From an uncultured Mediterraneibacter sp. (lineage in GTDB: Bacteria > Bacillota > Clostridia > Lachnospirales > Lachnospiraceae): 64,000 nt of DNA. Positions 50,875 through 58,492 of the stretch are shown here, one piece after another. How positions within the stretch are numbered: the first letter of the stretch is position 1; every line of letters starts with the position of its first letter. The position numbers and the translations under genes are program-made. The notes beneath the pieces are model-generated. The model made no database searches. It saw only the letters and a list, made by a program, of their open reading frames with translations, and was not told the DNA's origin. The DNA lies in the NCBI GenBank assembly GCA_934309345.1, contig CAKRDD010000007.1, positions 1 to 64,000 on the forward strand, written 5' to 3'.

Positions 50875-52751
50875 TGAAAAATATAGCAAAAAAGATCTAT
50901 CTGGCACTGATCTGCATTATTCTGTATGCACCGATCGTGACTTTGATGGTCCTCTCCTTTAACAATACTAAAACACGTTCCAAATGGGGCGGATTCACCG
51001 GAAAATGGTATGTGTCTCTTTTCCAGAACAAAGAGATCATGAATGCATTATACACAACACTGATCATTGCATTACTCTCTGCACTGATTGCAACATTGAT
51101 TGGTACCTGTGCAGCACTTGGCATGCAGGCAATGAATTCAAAAATGCGCACTCTTTTTATGGGAATCACCAACATTCCTATGTTGAATGCCGATATCGTA
51201 ACCGGAGTATCCCTGATGCTTCTCTTCATTGCTTTCCGCTTCACACTTGGATTCAAAACAATCCTTCTGGCACACATTACATTTAACATACCTTATGTTA
51301 TCTTAAGTGTAATGCCAAAATTAAAACAGACAAACCGCAGAACTTATGAAGCCGCACTGGATCTTGGAGCCTCTCCGGCCTATGCGTTTTTTAAAGTAGT
51401 TCTTCCGGATATCATGCCTGGAATTTTTTCCGGTTTTCTGCTTTCCTTTACAATGTCTCTGGATGACTTTGTGATCACACACTTCACAAAAGGTCCTGGT
51501 ATCGATACACTCTCAACCAAGATCTACAGTGAAGTCCGTAAAGGAATCAAGCCTGAGATGTATGCACTTTCAACTATCATGTTTGTTACAGTGCTGTTGC
51601 TTTTGATCCTGGTCAATATGTCACCTGCCGAAAAGAAAAAAGCAGTAAAAGTAAAGCGTTTCGGAAAAGCACAAAAATTTGGAAGATTTTTCTTCCAGCG
51701 TCTGGTACCGGTTGCTATGGCTGTGCTGATCATCATCGGTGGATTTATTTATGGGAAAAATGATGTTATCTCTTCAAAAGGACAGGTTATCGTCTATAAC
51801 TGGGGCGATTATCTTGATCCCGATGCCATTGATCTATTTGAAGAAGAGACCGGAATTGATGTCGTCTACGAAGAATATGAAACGAACGAGATCATGTATC
51901 CCAAGATCCAGTCCGGAGCCATTGCATACGATGTCGTATGTCCATCCGATTATATGATCCAGCGAATGATTGAGAATGACCTTTTAGCCGAGATTAATTA
52001 TGATAATATTCCAAACTTGAAATATATTGATCAGAAATATCAGGATCTGGCAAAATCATTTGATCCTGAAAACAAATACTCTGTACCTTATCTTTGGGGA
52101 ACAGTCGGAATACTGTATAACAAGAAAATGGTAGATGAACCAATCGACAGTTGGAGCGTTCTGTGGGATGAAAAATATAAAGACAGCATCCTGATGCAGG
52201 ACAGCGTAAGAGATGCCTTTGGTGTTGCTTTAAAATATCTTGGCTACTCTCTCAACTCCACCGATCTTGACGAACTTCAGGCTGCCAAAAATCTGTTGAT
52301 TGAACAGAAACCTCTTGTACAGGCATATGTGATCGACCAGGTACGTGATAAGATGATCGGAAATGAAGCCGCTCTCGGAGTAATCTATTCCGGTGAAGCA
52401 CTCTACTGCCAACAGGAAAATCCAAATCTTGATTATGTAATTCCAAAAGAAGGATCCAATCTTTGGATGGATTCCTGGGTGATCCCGAAAAATGCAGAAC
52501 ATAAGAAAAATGCAGAAGCATTCATCAATTTCCTCTGCAGACCGGATATTGCAAAAATGAATTTTGAATACATCACTTACTCCATCCCGAACTCAGCCGG
52601 ACAGGCATTGATCGAGGATGACTACATGAGAAACAGCACGATTGCATTCCCTGATATTGATCAGTTGAAAAACTGTGAGACATTTAATTTCCTTGGGGAT
52701 GAGAATGAGGCACTGTATAATGAGTTGTGGAGAGAAGTGAAGTCAAAATAA
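50874..52751 (+). CDS. PotC-PotD fusion: permease plus polyamine-binding domain
   Basis: A 625-residue fusion. Residues 1-260 are a PotC-type permease with six helices and an EAA loop (AALDLGASPAYAFFKVVLPDIMPGIFSG near 160). A basic stretch (about 250-275) leads to an extra membrane helix (LVPVAMAVLIIIGGFIYG, about 278-296). Residues 305-625 form a PotD-type binding protein (VIVYNWGDYLDPDAIDLFEEETGI; YSVPYLWGTVGILYNKK; DSWVIPKNAEHKKNAEAFINFL) held on the outer face. Usually PotC and PotD are separate, with PotD a lipoprotein. The fusion ties one binding domain to each permease. Confidence 0.93.
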   Translation: MKNIAKKIYLALICIILYAPIVTLMVLSFNNTKTRSKWGGFTGKWYVSLFQNKEIMNALYTTLIIALLSALIATLIGTCAALGMQAMNSKMRTLFMGITNIPMLNADIVTGVSLMLLFIAFRFTLGFKTILLAHITFNIPYVILSVMPKLKQTNRRTYEAALDLGASPAYAFFKVVLPDIMPGIFSGFLLSFTMSLDDFVITHFTKGPGIDTLSTKIYSEVRKGIKPEMYALSTIMFVTVLLLLILVNMSPAEKKKAVKVKRFGKAQKFGRFFFQRLVPVAMAVLIIIGGFIYGKNDVISSKGQVIVYNWGDYLDPDAIDLFEEETGIDVVYEEYETNEIMYPKIQSGAIAYDVVCPSDYMIQRMIENDLLAEINYDNIPNLKYIDQKYQDLAKSFDPENKYSVPYLWGTVGILYNKKMVDEPIDSWSVLWDEKYKDSILMQDSVRDAFGVALKYLGYSLNSTDLDELQAAKNLLIEQKPLVQAYVIDQVRDKMIGNEAALGVIYSGEALYCQQENPNLDYVIPKEGSNLWMDSWVIPKNAEHKKNAEAFINFLCRPDIAKMNFEYITYSIPNSAGQALIEDDYMRNSTIAFPDIDQLKNCETFNFLGDENEALYNELWREVKSK

Positions 52752-52802
52752 ATTTGTATTTGTCTGTCTGATTCTCCATATTGAAGCAAAGGATTTGGTT
52801 GT

Positions 52803-53009
52803 GAATGAGGCCGCAAGAATGATGCTATATTGCATCGGACACCGGCCCGCTCTACCTCATCCCCTTGAAAGTATGTTAGTAAGAGCCAGAACAGTTACCG
52901 TGAGTGGTGCCTGTCTGGCTCTTACTAACATACTGAACAAGGTGTATTCGGAACGCTCCTGCCTTACATGTGTCCTCAACAATATAGCACCATCCTCGCT
53001 TTGTTATTC
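52803..53009 (-). ncRNA. Unrecognised structured RNA-like element, copy C
   Basis: Sense minus. P0 is short: GAAT (53006-53009, complement) with ATTC (52803-52806). P1: 20 bp, 52980-52999 with 52813-52832, with several G-U pairs on the minus strand only. The GGACAC strand (52837-52841 region) then pairs with GTGTCC. The central hairpin is a perfect 20-bp stem, 52870-52889 with 52915-52934, completely different in sequence from copies A, B and D, with the shared CACTCACG loop. The conserved GAATACAC and GAGCGGGCCGGTGTC strands are present. It points toward the 3' end of the potC-potD gene. Confidence 0.65.
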
Positions 53010-53185
53010 CAAACAGAAGTATTTGCTCAACGGGACGAATCTGAAAGACTTCATACAAGTTTAGATTTGATGCACGTAAACGAGAAGATAGACTCAGGTT
53101 CAGTCGATAGCGTTCCCTTTTTTACTTCCGTCCGGAATTCTGTATTTAAGTATTGAATTCGTTCCAAGGCAATCACTTCTGTCCT
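53010..53185. other. 176-base spacer between structured copies C and D
   Basis: No convincing gene. The length equals the spacer between copies A and B. ACGAATC, GAGAAG, GTCGAT and TCCGGA blocks recur in the same order as in that spacer. Confidence 0.5.
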
Positions 53186-53398
53186 GGATAATGTAAGTGA
53201 TGTGGATACTTTATTGTTGAGGACACATTTTAAGGCAGGAGCGGTTCTGAATACACTTTGTTCTGAATGTTAGAAAAAGCCCAAACAGAAATCACTCACG
53301 ATGCCTGTTTGGGCTTTTTCGTTACATTCATTCAAAGGGATGAAGAGGAGCGGGCCGGTGTCCGATGCAATAAAGTATCCATATCACGCCCTTATCCA
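53185..53398 (+). ncRNA. Unrecognised structured RNA-like element, copy D
   Basis: P0: TGGATAA (53185-53191) with TTATCCA (53392-53398). P1: 20 bp, 53197-53216 with 53368-53387, one G-U pair. GGACAC pairs with GTGTCC. The central hairpin is 53264-53288 with 53305-53330, loop ATCACTCACGAT. The conserved strands match copy B nearly base for base (GGCAGGAGCG, GAATACACTTTGTTC, TTCAAAGGGATGA, GAGCGGGCCGGTGTC), while P1 and the central stem have changed with pairing kept. It points toward the 3' end of the small gene at 53448. Confidence 0.65.
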
Positions 53399-53447
53399 AC
53401 AAAAGTTTTTGCTTCATCACTCAGAATTCACACATCTAAATACAAAT

Positions 53448-53687
53448 TTATACCACAAAATTCATCTTCTGATCGTCGTACTGCACGGAAAATCCTTTTC
53501 CTTCGAGATACTCTTCTACTACTTGATACATCTCATCATATCGTCCTTCACAGGCGCAATTACCGAGTGGTTCGATCCAGAAGGATTGTCTTCCGCAAGT
53601 GTCCCTGAGATGAATCCGGAAATTCAGACCTTTATCTTTAAGAATTCCATTTAATTCTATCACATCATTAAAAGATACATAACTCAT
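53448..53687 (-). CDS. Small conserved-looking protein with an RDTCGRQSFWIE motif
   Basis: A 79-residue soluble protein: a helix (SFNDVIELNGILKDKGL), a strand with RDTCGRQSFWIEP (near 28-40), CACEGRYDEMYQVVEEYL, and a final strand. It resembles what I recall as the RDAC family of short Clostridia proteins, of unknown role, but this is from memory of the motif. The start follows AGGAGGAG. It lies 24 bases after the AlkD-like gene on the same strand and is probably co-transcribed. Confidence 0.7.
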   Translation of the reverse strand: MSYVSFNDVIELNGILKDKGLNFRIHLRDTCGRQSFWIEPLGNCACEGRYDEMYQVVEEYLEGKGFSVQYDDQKMNFVV

Positions 53688-53711
53688 TGTTCATTTCTCC
53701 TCCTACAAACA

Positions 53712-54413
53712 TTATTGTCTTATCTTTAAGGTTCTTAGATACTCTTTTTGTTCCGGTGTAATCCGGTAGCTTTCGATTGCCTTCTGGATTGTCTTATTAT
53801 GTGTCCACACATCCATCTTCTGTTCTTCCAGAAACGGAAGAGCCTGATCATACTGTTTGGCAAGTGCTGTTGCAAAATACCATGCCCTGGCCATATTTAC
53901 ATAATACTCTTCTGAACGGATTGCGGCAACCTTCCCCGGATATTCTAACTTAAATTCTTCTTCCAGATAATAACGCATCAGCATATTGATTCCAAATCGG
54001 ATCGTATATATATGCTCTGATTCCAGCCATCGATCTATCTTTTTGATATAAGAATCCAGATGATTTTTCACTGTTCTGACTACCAGAAGATCACAGGTTG
54101 CCCAGTTATCTATGTGCGGCAGAAAGCGCTCCAGTTCTTCTATACAGAGCTCATAATCTTTGATCTGCTCGATCAGAAGTCCATGCAGATTATTCTCTTC
54201 ATAATATTGATGTGGCAGGATCTTAAGAAATTGCTTCGCCTCTTCTGTCTTCCCGAATTTCTTTGCATAAGTTCGAAGTACAGGAACTCTCACTCCTATC
54301 ACGGATTCTTTCTCTACTGTCGGCATCAGTTTTGCGTGAAAATCCCGATATTTTAGATCCTGCATTGTAAAAAGATCCTGCTGCACTTTTTGTATTACTT
54401 CTTTTGGAGTCAT
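53712..54413 (-). CDS. AlkD-like DNA alkylation repair protein
   Basis: A 233-residue, all-helical HEAT-like repeat protein of the DNA alkylation repair family. VIGVRVPVLRTYAKKFGK (near 38), the repeats around LHGLLIEQIKDYELCIEEL and HIDNWATCDLL (near 100; tryptophan and aspartate typical of the active cleft), and ARAWYFATALAKQYDQALPFLE support this. AlkD excises bulky N-alkylated bases. A candidate LexA box lies just upstream of its promoter, which would fit damage induction. Confidence 0.88.
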   Translation of the reverse strand: MTPKEVIQKVQQDLFTMQDLKYRDFHAKLMPTVEKESVIGVRVPVLRTYAKKFGKTEEAKQFLKILPHQYYEENNLHGLLIEQIKDYELCIEELERFLPHIDNWATCDLLVVRTVKNHLDSYIKKIDRWLESEHIYTIRFGINMLMRYYLEEEFKLEYPGKVAAIRSEEYYVNMARAWYFATALAKQYDQALPFLEEQKMDVWTHNKTIQKAIESYRITPEQKEYLRTLKIRQ

Positions 54414-54442
54414 CTTTATTCACCTGCTTTCTGTTCATTTGC

Positions 54443-54471
54443 AGTATAGCACACACTTTATGCAACTGCAA
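54443..54471 (-). promoter_or_regulatory. Sigma-A promoter of the AlkD-like gene
   Basis: On the minus strand TTGCAG, 17 bases, TATACT, 30 bases upstream of the start. Confidence 0.72.
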
Positions 54472-54479
54472 GCATGTAT

Positions 54480-54493
54480 AGAACAAATGTTCT
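54480..54493. promoter_or_regulatory. Candidate LexA (SOS) box
   Basis: AGAACAAATGTTCT matches the Firmicute core GAAC-N4-GTTC. It sits eight bases upstream of the -35 box of the repair gene and also in the region just upstream of the lysC promoter. Confidence 0.5.
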
Positions 54494-54518
54494 TCTGTAT
54501 TTTATTTCTTTTTTTTGC

Positions 54519-54524
54519 TATACT
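54519..54524 (+). promoter_or_regulatory. Possible -10 box of lysC
   Basis: TATACT, giving a start near 54531 and a leader of about 130 bases. The matching -35 box is poor, so this is tentative. Confidence 0.35.
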
Positions 54525-54538
54525 TATCTACGTATAAA

Positions 54539-54624
54539 GTTGCTGCTCACACCCACTATGAACAGTAACTAAGAATTCTCTGACTCTTTTGCTGTTACTG
54601 CTCACACTATATGCGACCAGCAAC
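54539..54624 (+). promoter_or_regulatory. Structured lysC leader with alternative pairings
   Basis: Four segments can pair in exclusive ways: 1 GTTGCTGCTCA (54539-54549), 2 TGAACAGTAAC (54559-54569), 3 GTTACTGCTCA (54594-54604), 4 CAGCAAC (54618-54624). 1 pairs with 2, or 2 with 3 while 1 pairs with 4. It is not a lysine riboswitch by sequence. Segments 1 and 3 belong to a short repeat also found at 63004-63028. Confidence 0.45.
54594..54617 (+). repeat. Short dispersed repeat, copy in the lysC leader
   Basis: GTTACTGCTCACACTATATG then CGACC. It matches 63004-63028 (GTTACTGTTCACACGATGTG then CGACC) and in part 54539-54560. The TCACAC..GTGCGA core is an imperfect palindrome. Confidence 0.5.
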
Positions 54625-54659
54625 GCAGATTCGTCCGAGAATATAAGGGAGATAAAAAT

Positions 54660-55862
54660 ATGCTGACAGTAATGAAATTTGGCGGAAGCTCCGTGGCCGA
54701 CTTGGAGCACATCCGCAACGTAGCAAATCGCTGTATCGCAAAGCAGCGTGAAGGCAGCCAGGTTGTTGTTGTCCTGTCTGCTATGGGGAAGACTACAGAT
54801 AATCTGATCGCAACTGCAAAGCAGATCACAGAGCAGCCTTCTCGCAGGGAATTAGATATGCTTCTCACAACCGGTGAACAGGTTTCTGTATCCTTGATGG
54901 CAATGACTCTGATTTCCATGGGAGTCAGTGCAGTGTCACTGAATGCATGGCAGGTTCCAATGCATACAACTTCAAATTATCAAAATGCACGATTCAAGAG
55001 AATTGATTCCGAGCGTATCCGCAAAGAGCTTGATGCAAACAAGATCGTCATCGTAACCGGATTCCAGGGGATCAATAAGTATGAAGATATCACAACTCTT
55101 GGCCGTGGCGGTTCTGACACAACAGCAGTTGCTCTTGCTGCTGAACTCCATGCCGATGTCTGTGAGATTTACACAGATGTAGACGGAGTATACACCGCCG
55201 ATCCACGCGTTGTTCCAAACGCTCATAAAATGACTGAGATCACTTATGATGAGATGCTTGAGATGGCCTCTCTTGGTGCGAAAGTCCTTCACAGCAGATG
55301 TGTAGAAATTGCAAAAAAATACGGTGTAGAACTTCTGGTATGCTCTAGCTTAAACCACAATTCAGGAACAATTGTAAGGGAGAAAACGAAAATGGAAAAA
55401 ATGTTAATCAGTGGTGTGGCAGCCGATAAAAATGTAGCCAAAATCCGTGTTGCCGGTCTCGGAAACGAGCCTAACAGCACATTCCGTCTTTTAAATCTTT
55501 TAGATAAGAATAAACTGAACATTGACGTCATGATCCAGTCTCTTGGCAAAGACGGTACAAAATCTGTATCCTTCACTGTTGCAAAACCGGACATGCTCCG
55601 TGCTTTGGATCTGTTAAATGAAAACAAAGACTATCTTGGCATTAAGAAACTGGATTCTGATGAAAATGTTGCCAAAGTTTCTGTCATTGGTGCCGGTATC
55701 CGTTCCCATTCAGGTGTTGCTGCGAAGATGTTCGGTGCGCTCGCAAGTATCGATGTCAATACAGAGATGGTTACAACATCTGAGATCCGTATCACTGCTC
55801 TGATCGACGAAGCTTATGCAGATCTTGCAGTACGCAAACTGCATGAAACTTTCTTTGATTGA
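54660..55862 (+). CDS. lysC: Aspartate kinase
   Basis: A 400-residue aspartokinase opening the lysine, threonine and methionine pathway. It has the kinase start VMKFGGSSVADLEHI, TTGEQVSVSLMAM near 71, TLGRGGSDTTAVALAAELHADVCEIYTDVDGVYTADPR near 144-180, and two C-terminal ACT domains (about 265-400) for amino acid feedback (VAGLGNEPNSTFRLLNLL; VIGAGIRSHSGVAAKMF). The start at 54660 follows GGGAG. An unusual structured leader precedes it, and a strong terminator follows. Confidence 0.96.
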   Translation: MLTVMKFGGSSVADLEHIRNVANRCIAKQREGSQVVVVLSAMGKTTDNLIATAKQITEQPSRRELDMLLTTGEQVSVSLMAMTLISMGVSAVSLNAWQVPMHTTSNYQNARFKRIDSERIRKELDANKIVIVTGFQGINKYEDITTLGRGGSDTTAVALAAELHADVCEIYTDVDGVYTADPRVVPNAHKMTEITYDEMLEMASLGAKVLHSRCVEIAKKYGVELLVCSSLNHNSGTIVREKTKMEKMLISGVAADKNVAKIRVAGLGNEPNSTFRLLNLLDKNKLNIDVMIQSLGKDGTKSVSFTVAKPDMLRALDLLNENKDYLGIKKLDSDENVAKVSVIGAGIRSHSGVAAKMFGALASIDVNTEMVTTSEIRITALIDEAYADLAVRKLHETFFD

Positions 55863-55945
55863 TTCTTTATACAGAATAATTGACCAGCTACATAATTAAC
55901 TTCATCGATTGCAAACGATAAGAATGTAATGTAAAAAGTAACGCA

Positions 55946-55996
55946 AAATCAAGCGACAGTAAGGATTCATAATTCCCTGCTGCCGCTTGATTTTTA
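55946..55996. terminator. Bidirectional terminator between lysC and the CtpE-like gene
   Basis: AAATCAAGCG pairs with CGCTTGATTT, with an inner CAG/CTG pair, and a T tract on the plus strand. lysC and the P-type ATPase gene converge on it. Confidence 0.85.
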
Positions 55997-56047
55997 TCTT
56001 ATTTTCATTCTGAATAATTACATTTGTTTTTTATTTTTCGCTGCACA

Positions 56048-58489
56048 TTATGCTTCTTCCTCTAACGGTGCTTTTCCGCGCAAACGTCTGTAATAAAATC
56101 TTCCTTTTCCAAGAAGAATCGTAAGATAACGAAGTACCGGCTCTGTTGCAATTGCAAAGACAACGAAAAGCATGATACATTTTGTTGTCATTCCGGTAAT
56201 CGCAAACAACTGATTCAAGTAGATACTGCAGAATAATAATCCTGCGATACATCCACCAAGGATCGCTGCGCGCAACTTATTCATCGGTGCACTGATCTTA
56301 TAGAGGATCATAAATCCTACAATTGCCAGAAGCATTGTCGCTGCTGTTGAGATATCCTGCTCTCCTACTCCAAATGTCTTTCCGAAGATAACCAGTGCAC
56401 CAACCGCCAATGCATCTGTAAGTGCTGCCGGAAGTGCTTTCAGAAATACATTTGTCAGGAAATGTCCTTTAATGATATTCTTATTCGGCTCAAGTGCAAG
56501 GAAGAACGCCGGGATACCGATCGTAAACATACTGATCAGTGATACCTGTGATGGTTCCAGTGGATAAGTAAACATAAATACTACTGAGAAAAGACTCAGC
56601 AGGAAGGAGAAGATATTCTTGACCAGGAACAGACTTGCTGAACGCTGGATATTATTTACTACTCTTCTTCCTTCTAAAACAACCTGTGGCATACAGGAAA
56701 AGTCTGATTCCAGAAGAACAATCTGAGAGGCCTGTGCTGCCGCATCACTTCCGGATGCCATTGCAATACTGCAGTCTGCATCTTTCAGTGCGAGCACATC
56801 ATTCACACCATCTCCTGTCATAGCAACTGTTTTTCCAGCCTCTTTGAGTGCCTGTACAAACTGTCTCTTCTGATTTGGAGTCACACGTCCAAACACTGTC
56901 TTCTCAAGAATTGCTTTCTTAATATCCTCATCTGTCTCAAGACTTGATGCATCCACATAATTCTCGGCATTTTTAATTCCTGCAGTCTTTGCTACCTTAG
57001 AAACTGTGACCGGATTATCTCCGGAAATAACTTTCACTTCAACTCCCTGCTCTGCAAAATACTGGAAAGTTTCCTTTGCAGCTTCACGGATCGGATTCGC
57101 AAGTAAGATATATCCTAACGGTGTTACCGGCTCTGTCAGTGCTTTTCCATCAATCTCTGCTGCATAAGTTCCAAATACAAGAACACGGGCACCTGTGGAT
57201 GCAAGCTCTGTGATTTTTTCCTTATGTTGCTCGTAATCATCCAGAAGTACAAATTCCGGTGCTCCAAGAACATATGTCTTATCTTCAAATGTAGCACTGC
57301 TGTACTTTGTCGCAGATGAGAATCCGGTCTTGGAAATTGCTTTTGCGCCTGAAGAATGTGTAAAATATTCTTTCATTGCAGCCATTGTGATATTATCGTT
57401 TGTCATAGCTGAAACAAAATCTCCAACCATAAGACGAAGAGATCCCATCTTTTCCGTATCGTACTGCTCCGTTGGAATAAGTTCCTGTACCTTCATCGTA
57501 TTTTCTGTGATCGTACCTGTCTTATCCACGCAAAGTACATCAACACGCGCAAGTGTCTCAATACATTTCATATCATGAAGCAATACTTTCTGCTGCGCAA
57601 GCCGGATTGAACTGACCGCAAGAGCAACGCTTGCGAGAAGATAAAGTCCCTCCGGAATCATTCCGATCACAGCCGCCACCATGGATGTAATGCTTGAATG
57701 GAAGGAAGCATTCTGGAATACCAGAGACTGTGCAACAAGTATGATTCCAATCGGAATGATTGCCACACCGACGCATTTAACCAATTTATCCAGCGAGCGG
57801 ATCATCTCTGACTGCTCTCCGTCCTGCATTTCTTTTGCTTCCAGTGTAAGCTTTGAAATATAAGAATCTTCACCGACTTTATCAAGTCTTGCATGACATT
57901 GACCGGAAATAATAAAACTTCCTGACATCAGCTGATCTCCGGCATGTTTTGTAATCTCATCAGACTCACCTGTCAGCAGAGATTCGTTTACCTGTACTTC
58001 ACCTGCACAAACCTGTGCATCCGCGCATACCTGCGCGCCGGCTTTGAATATGACAATATCATCAACTACCAGCTCTTCTGCATCAATCGACGATCTTTTA
58101 CCATCTCGCACTACAGTCGCTTTCGGTGCATTTAGCATGGTCAGATTATCCAGCACTTTTTTGGCACGTACTTCCTGTATAATCCCGATCAACGTATTCG
58201 CAATAATAACCGGAAGGAAGGTCAGATCCCGGAAGGATCCGACCAGACATAACAAAATAGCCAGAACAAGAAAGATTAAGTTAAAGTAAGTAAATACATT
58301 CTCATGAACAATCTCTTTCGTTGTCTTCGACGGAGGATCGACTGCCCTGTTTACCCAGCCGTGAAGTCTGTGTTCCTGCACCTGCTGTGCTGTCAATCCG
58401 ACCTTATAATCCGGATTGTAACGGGTTGTCGGTATCCGCTTCTCTATTTCTTCTTCAATCTCTGTTTTCTTGTTTCTGTTTCTTGCCAT
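56048..58489 (-). CDS. P-type cation ATPase, CtpE-like
   Basis: An 813-residue P-type ATPase. The actuator LLTGES (near 172), phosphorylation site VDKTGTITEN (near 320) and hinge MTGDGVNDVLALKDADCSIAM (near 560) are intact. The helix-4 motif reads IPEGLYLLASVALAV rather than the IPEAL of typical calcium pumps; PEGL is seen in the CtpE group, which in mycobacteria imports calcium. Ion and direction are therefore uncertain. It starts three bases after ftsH, as the third gene of the riboswitch-controlled unit. Confidence 0.88.
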   Translation of the reverse strand: MARNRNKKTEIEEEIEKRIPTTRYNPDYKVGLTAQQVQEHRLHGWVNRAVDPPSKTTKEIVHENVFTYFNLIFLVLAILLCLVGSFRDLTFLPVIIANTLIGIIQEVRAKKVLDNLTMLNAPKATVVRDGKRSSIDAEELVVDDIVIFKAGAQVCADAQVCAGEVQVNESLLTGESDEITKHAGDQLMSGSFIISGQCHARLDKVGEDSYISKLTLEAKEMQDGEQSEMIRSLDKLVKCVGVAIIPIGIILVAQSLVFQNASFHSSITSMVAAVIGMIPEGLYLLASVALAVSSIRLAQQKVLLHDMKCIETLARVDVLCVDKTGTITENTMKVQELIPTEQYDTEKMGSLRLMVGDFVSAMTNDNITMAAMKEYFTHSSGAKAISKTGFSSATKYSSATFEDKTYVLGAPEFVLLDDYEQHKEKITELASTGARVLVFGTYAAEIDGKALTEPVTPLGYILLANPIREAAKETFQYFAEQGVEVKVISGDNPVTVSKVAKTAGIKNAENYVDASSLETDEDIKKAILEKTVFGRVTPNQKRQFVQALKEAGKTVAMTGDGVNDVLALKDADCSIAMASGSDAAAQASQIVLLESDFSCMPQVVLEGRRVVNNIQRSASLFLVKNIFSFLLSLFSVVFMFTYPLEPSQVSLISMFTIGIPAFFLALEPNKNIIKGHFLTNVFLKALPAALTDALAVGALVIFGKTFGVGEQDISTAATMLLAIVGFMILYKISAPMNKLRAAILGGCIAGLLFCSIYLNQLFAITGMTTKCIMLFVVFAIATEPVLRYLTILLGKGRFYYRRLRGKAPLEEEA

Positions 58490-58492
58490 CTG

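Noticed and set aside
53267..53654. Open frames of 113 and 117 codons across structured copy D
   Set aside because: They run through the hairpin and into the antisense strand of the 79-residue gene; no start signals and no conserved frame between copies B and D.
54539..54660. Lysine riboswitch upstream of lysC
   Set aside because: The leader is too short and lacks the conserved lysine-aptamer core; only the repeat-based stems are present.
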